A stretch of DNA of 10,250 nt from Hymenopellis radicata (lineage: Eukaryota > Basidiomycota > Agaricomycetes > Agaricales > Physalacriaceae). Positions within the stretch are counted from its first letter, which is position 1, and the number at the start of each line of letters is the position of its first letter. A program made the position numbers and the translations under genes. This document shows positions 8,131-10,250 of the stretch, piece by piece. The notes below the pieces were generated by a model. That model saw only the letters and a list, made by a program, of their open reading frames with translations, searched no databases and had not been told where the DNA came from. The stretch covers positions 1-10,250 of the forward strand of contig JADNRX010001384.1 of assembly GCA_015501595.1 (NCBI GenBank), written 5' to 3'.

Positions 8131-10250
8131 ATGGCGACGTTCTCTGCCTCTCCTGCGCCGCGCCGCTCCATGCGCCTCCGCCAAATACCGACGTCGCCAA
8201 CGCGCAATCTAGGTCCCGGCGGGAGTCGCCTGGGAACCCCAATGAACGCGTCTGAGCGCTCCTTCGAGGGAAGCATGCGCGCCTCGGTTTACTCTGCCAT
8301 GGACATCGACGAAGAAGGGTCGGATCGAGGAGCAACGCCAGTGCCGCCCACCTCAACCTACTTTGCCAAGTCAGACCAATTGGCGGTATCCTTTTATTCG
8401 GATTTACCTGTGGAGGTTATGCAGGTTCTCAAAAAATGCTGGTGTGTCTTCTTCGCGATGTAAGGCGTATATATGCTTACATGAACAGACTTTTATGGTG
8501 GCGCATATACGGGCGGCATAGACACATCGACGGGTTTCGCATTGGTGGCGTCGGCGGAGACGTGTTTCGTTTGGCAGCATTCACAAGTGCGTTGCGTGTT
8601 GCGTTGACCGTGTCGTTGCTCATTTATGATTTAGGCTGTAAAAGGAATTCCGACATGCTACATCTTCTCTTGTCCCCGAGATTACGACCAGATGGCAGCG
8701 CCATTACACGGCCTCATCCCATACAGCACATCTCGCGAGCCCGGCCTCATCCTAATGTCACCGTCAGGTCAAATACGACTTTGGGACAGCATCAGCATCG
8801 GACTTGCCGGCGGAGACCATTTTTCCTCTTCCTCCCTCTCGCTATCTTCCGATGAATATGTTACCAATTTATTACGCGTCGATGTAAGGTTCCTGTTCGC
8901 CTCATCCTTCTTAAAATCTCATACCTTCGAAAGGCCCAAACATTCATAGCATCGACCTCTTCAGGAACGCTATACCGTTTAATGCTCGTGCCTCTTGGTG
9001 GAAAGCTACAGCTCACAACACATGCGTTTGCTCGCCCTTCATCTGCGCTGTCCTGACGCGAATATATACATCAATATTTGCTCATGGATCGTCTTCCACA
9101 GTGTCTGAACCAGGGAACGTCAACGCTGTAGCCGTCGGGAGGTCAACAGTTGACGGCGGGAAAGATGTATGGGCTTTGGTAGATACTAGGATTCAGAAGT
9201 GGGAACTGAAGCCTGAGGGCTGGGAGGACCTCCTGGTTGACGAGGAGCTGTCGGCGCTTATTGCACGAGTTCTAAGGGCCAAATTGAATGTGCGCGAGCA
9301 AGACGACGCCCGTTTAGATCTGGAATTTTTGGATATTGCTATTAGCAAGTACGTTCAACTCCAAGACTTGATGATGAAATGACTGAGTGTTCCAGTGCCG
9401 GATTTCTTGTCCTTTTAGTGTCTTACGCGGGCTCTGAAGATCCTAACGCCATGTCCATCAATGCAACGAGGCGCTTTTACGCACTCATTCACCTTCGCCA
9501 TCTAGGAACTTTCAATGCCGAAGCATGCCATAGTGTTCCTTATCAAAGCGTAAGCCTCATTCTTGCCTTGAAGAATGAGAGACTGACGTCGCAGCTTAGA
9601 CGTCCTCTTCCGGCGCACCAATGCATCCTCGAGTCAACTCATACTCGGCGGGACATTATCAGCATTCAATTTGGAGATGCGATCGCGTTGGTTTCTACGC
9701 GTGAGTTTGTGGACTTGTTCAAAGGAACATACCACTCACGTGTGACCTATAGGTTCTGAATATCAGGACCGCTTGGAACTCAAGTCAAATTTTGACCGCA
9801 CTCTCGGCGTCGGAATCTTCAACGCAGAAAGCACTATTCTCGTTCTCACCTCTGGCGTCATGTTAAAGGCGCATATTGACTCGAACAACATCAGGGATGT
9901 CAATCTAGAGTCTGTCATATTTCCACTGAAGATGTGTTTCTCGTTTGCTCATATCGTGTAGGACAGGAAAGATCAATCTGATCAAGTCTATCATGACACA
10001 GGCCGTCCTCTATGGCTCAATACCACTGGTATGCCCTAAATTTATCTTCTATCAATCCTCTCCTGAGCGATTTTTATTAGAACCCTCTTAACTTTAGCTT
10101 CCCCCCTGAAGTCGACGAAGAGAGTCTGATGCAAGGTGCGGAGCAGCTCAGCAAGTCGATATTAGAGTCAGATCCTCTTCTCGTCCTCCGCAACAACGAT
10201 TTGCACAGTCAGATGACAACACGTAAGGACAGATTGAGCTTCTTGATTCA
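8131..10250 (+). CDS. NUP133: Nucleoporin Nup133, N-terminal beta-propeller region; 3' truncated by window; several apparent frameshifts
   Basis: Nup133 is part of the Y-shaped Nup84/Nup107-160 scaffold of the nuclear pore. ATG at 8131 gives MATFSASPAPRRSMRLR, a Ser/Pro/Arg-rich start. Exons: 8131-8441, 8489-8586, 8635-8883, 8934-9348, 9396-9549, 9600-9700, 9753-9909, 9962-10028, 10081 to edge. Introns are 47-52 nt. Family signatures: DLPVEVMQVL, GGIDTSTGFALVASAETCFV, WQHSQ-AVKGIPTCYIFSCP, LILMSPSGQIRLWDS, TFIASTSSGTLYRLML, SEPGNVNAVAV, VWALVDTRIQKWELKPEGWE, FLVLLVSYAGSEDPNAMSIN, SEYQDRLELKSNFDRTLGVG, INLIKSIMTQAVLYGS-IPL-NPLNFSFPPEVDEESLM. This is the Nup133/Nup155-like N-terminal propeller; the helical C-terminal domain lies beyond the window. 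About 570 residues are present. An extra A seems present at 8431-8436, unless donor 8444 is used. One base seems missing at 9052-9053, 9633-9635 and 9656-9657. Exon phases close exactly once these are counted. Choice of start: see the in-frame ATGs at 8029 and 8047. Confidence 0.85.

Noticed and set aside
9042..9101. An intron explaining the frame change in NUP133 exon 4 (GT at 9050 to CACAG at 9101)
   Set aside because: The phases do not fit: splicing there gives an immediate stop. The unspliced sequence reads well (LTRIYTSIFAHGSSSTVSEP) with one C restored.
9349..9395. Reading NUP133 exon 4 and 5 as separate small genes
   Set aside because: A 47-nt GT-AG intron joins them in phase, and the flanking residues belong to one Nup133 propeller.

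Overview
The window looks like nuclear DNA of a filamentous fungus, most likely a basidiomycete of the Agaricomycetes type. The support is gene density (six genes or gene candidates on both strands), GC near 50%, very short GT-AG introns (46-53 nt wherever I could fix both ends), and fungal-style homologues of conserved eukaryotic proteins. No bacterial signals, CRISPR array, tRNA, rRNA or recognisable transposon is visible.

Layout, left to right. (1) 1-1016, minus: a poorly resolved gene fragment running off the left edge. (2) 1017-1608: AT-rich spacer. (3) 1609-2682, minus: an unrecognised gene with a basic, nuclear-signal-like C-terminal part. (4) 2683-3552: 870 bases without a secure gene. 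(5) 3553-5310, minus: a six-exon gene for a protein of about 504 residues that I do not recognise, including an 18-nt micro-exon. (6) 5311-5621: divergent promoter region with a CACGTG box. (7) 5622-6374, plus: a mitochondrial SAP-domain protein resembling Aim34. (8) 6449-7900, minus: a complete WD40 protein of 418 residues, the Sqt1/AAMP ribosome-assembly chaperone. (9) 7901-8130: a 230-bp divergent promoter region. (10) 8131 to the right edge, plus: the N-terminal part of nucleoporin Nup133.

The genes are ordinary housekeeping neighbours in head-to-head and tail-to-tail pairs. Nothing suggests an operon or a shared pathway, although Sqt1 (60S assembly) and Nup133 (nuclear pore) share a promoter region.

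The most striking property of the window is that the 504-residue gene, the Aim34-like gene and the Nup133 gene each read as full-length conserved-looking proteins only if several single missing bases are allowed: five, five and three, plus one apparent extra A in Nup133. The gene at 1609-2682 shows the same. The Sqt1 gene between them needs none over 1,257 coding bases. Intron phases close exactly once these losses are counted. The simplest explanation is deletion-biased assembly error at short homopolymers. True pseudogene decay is the alternative.
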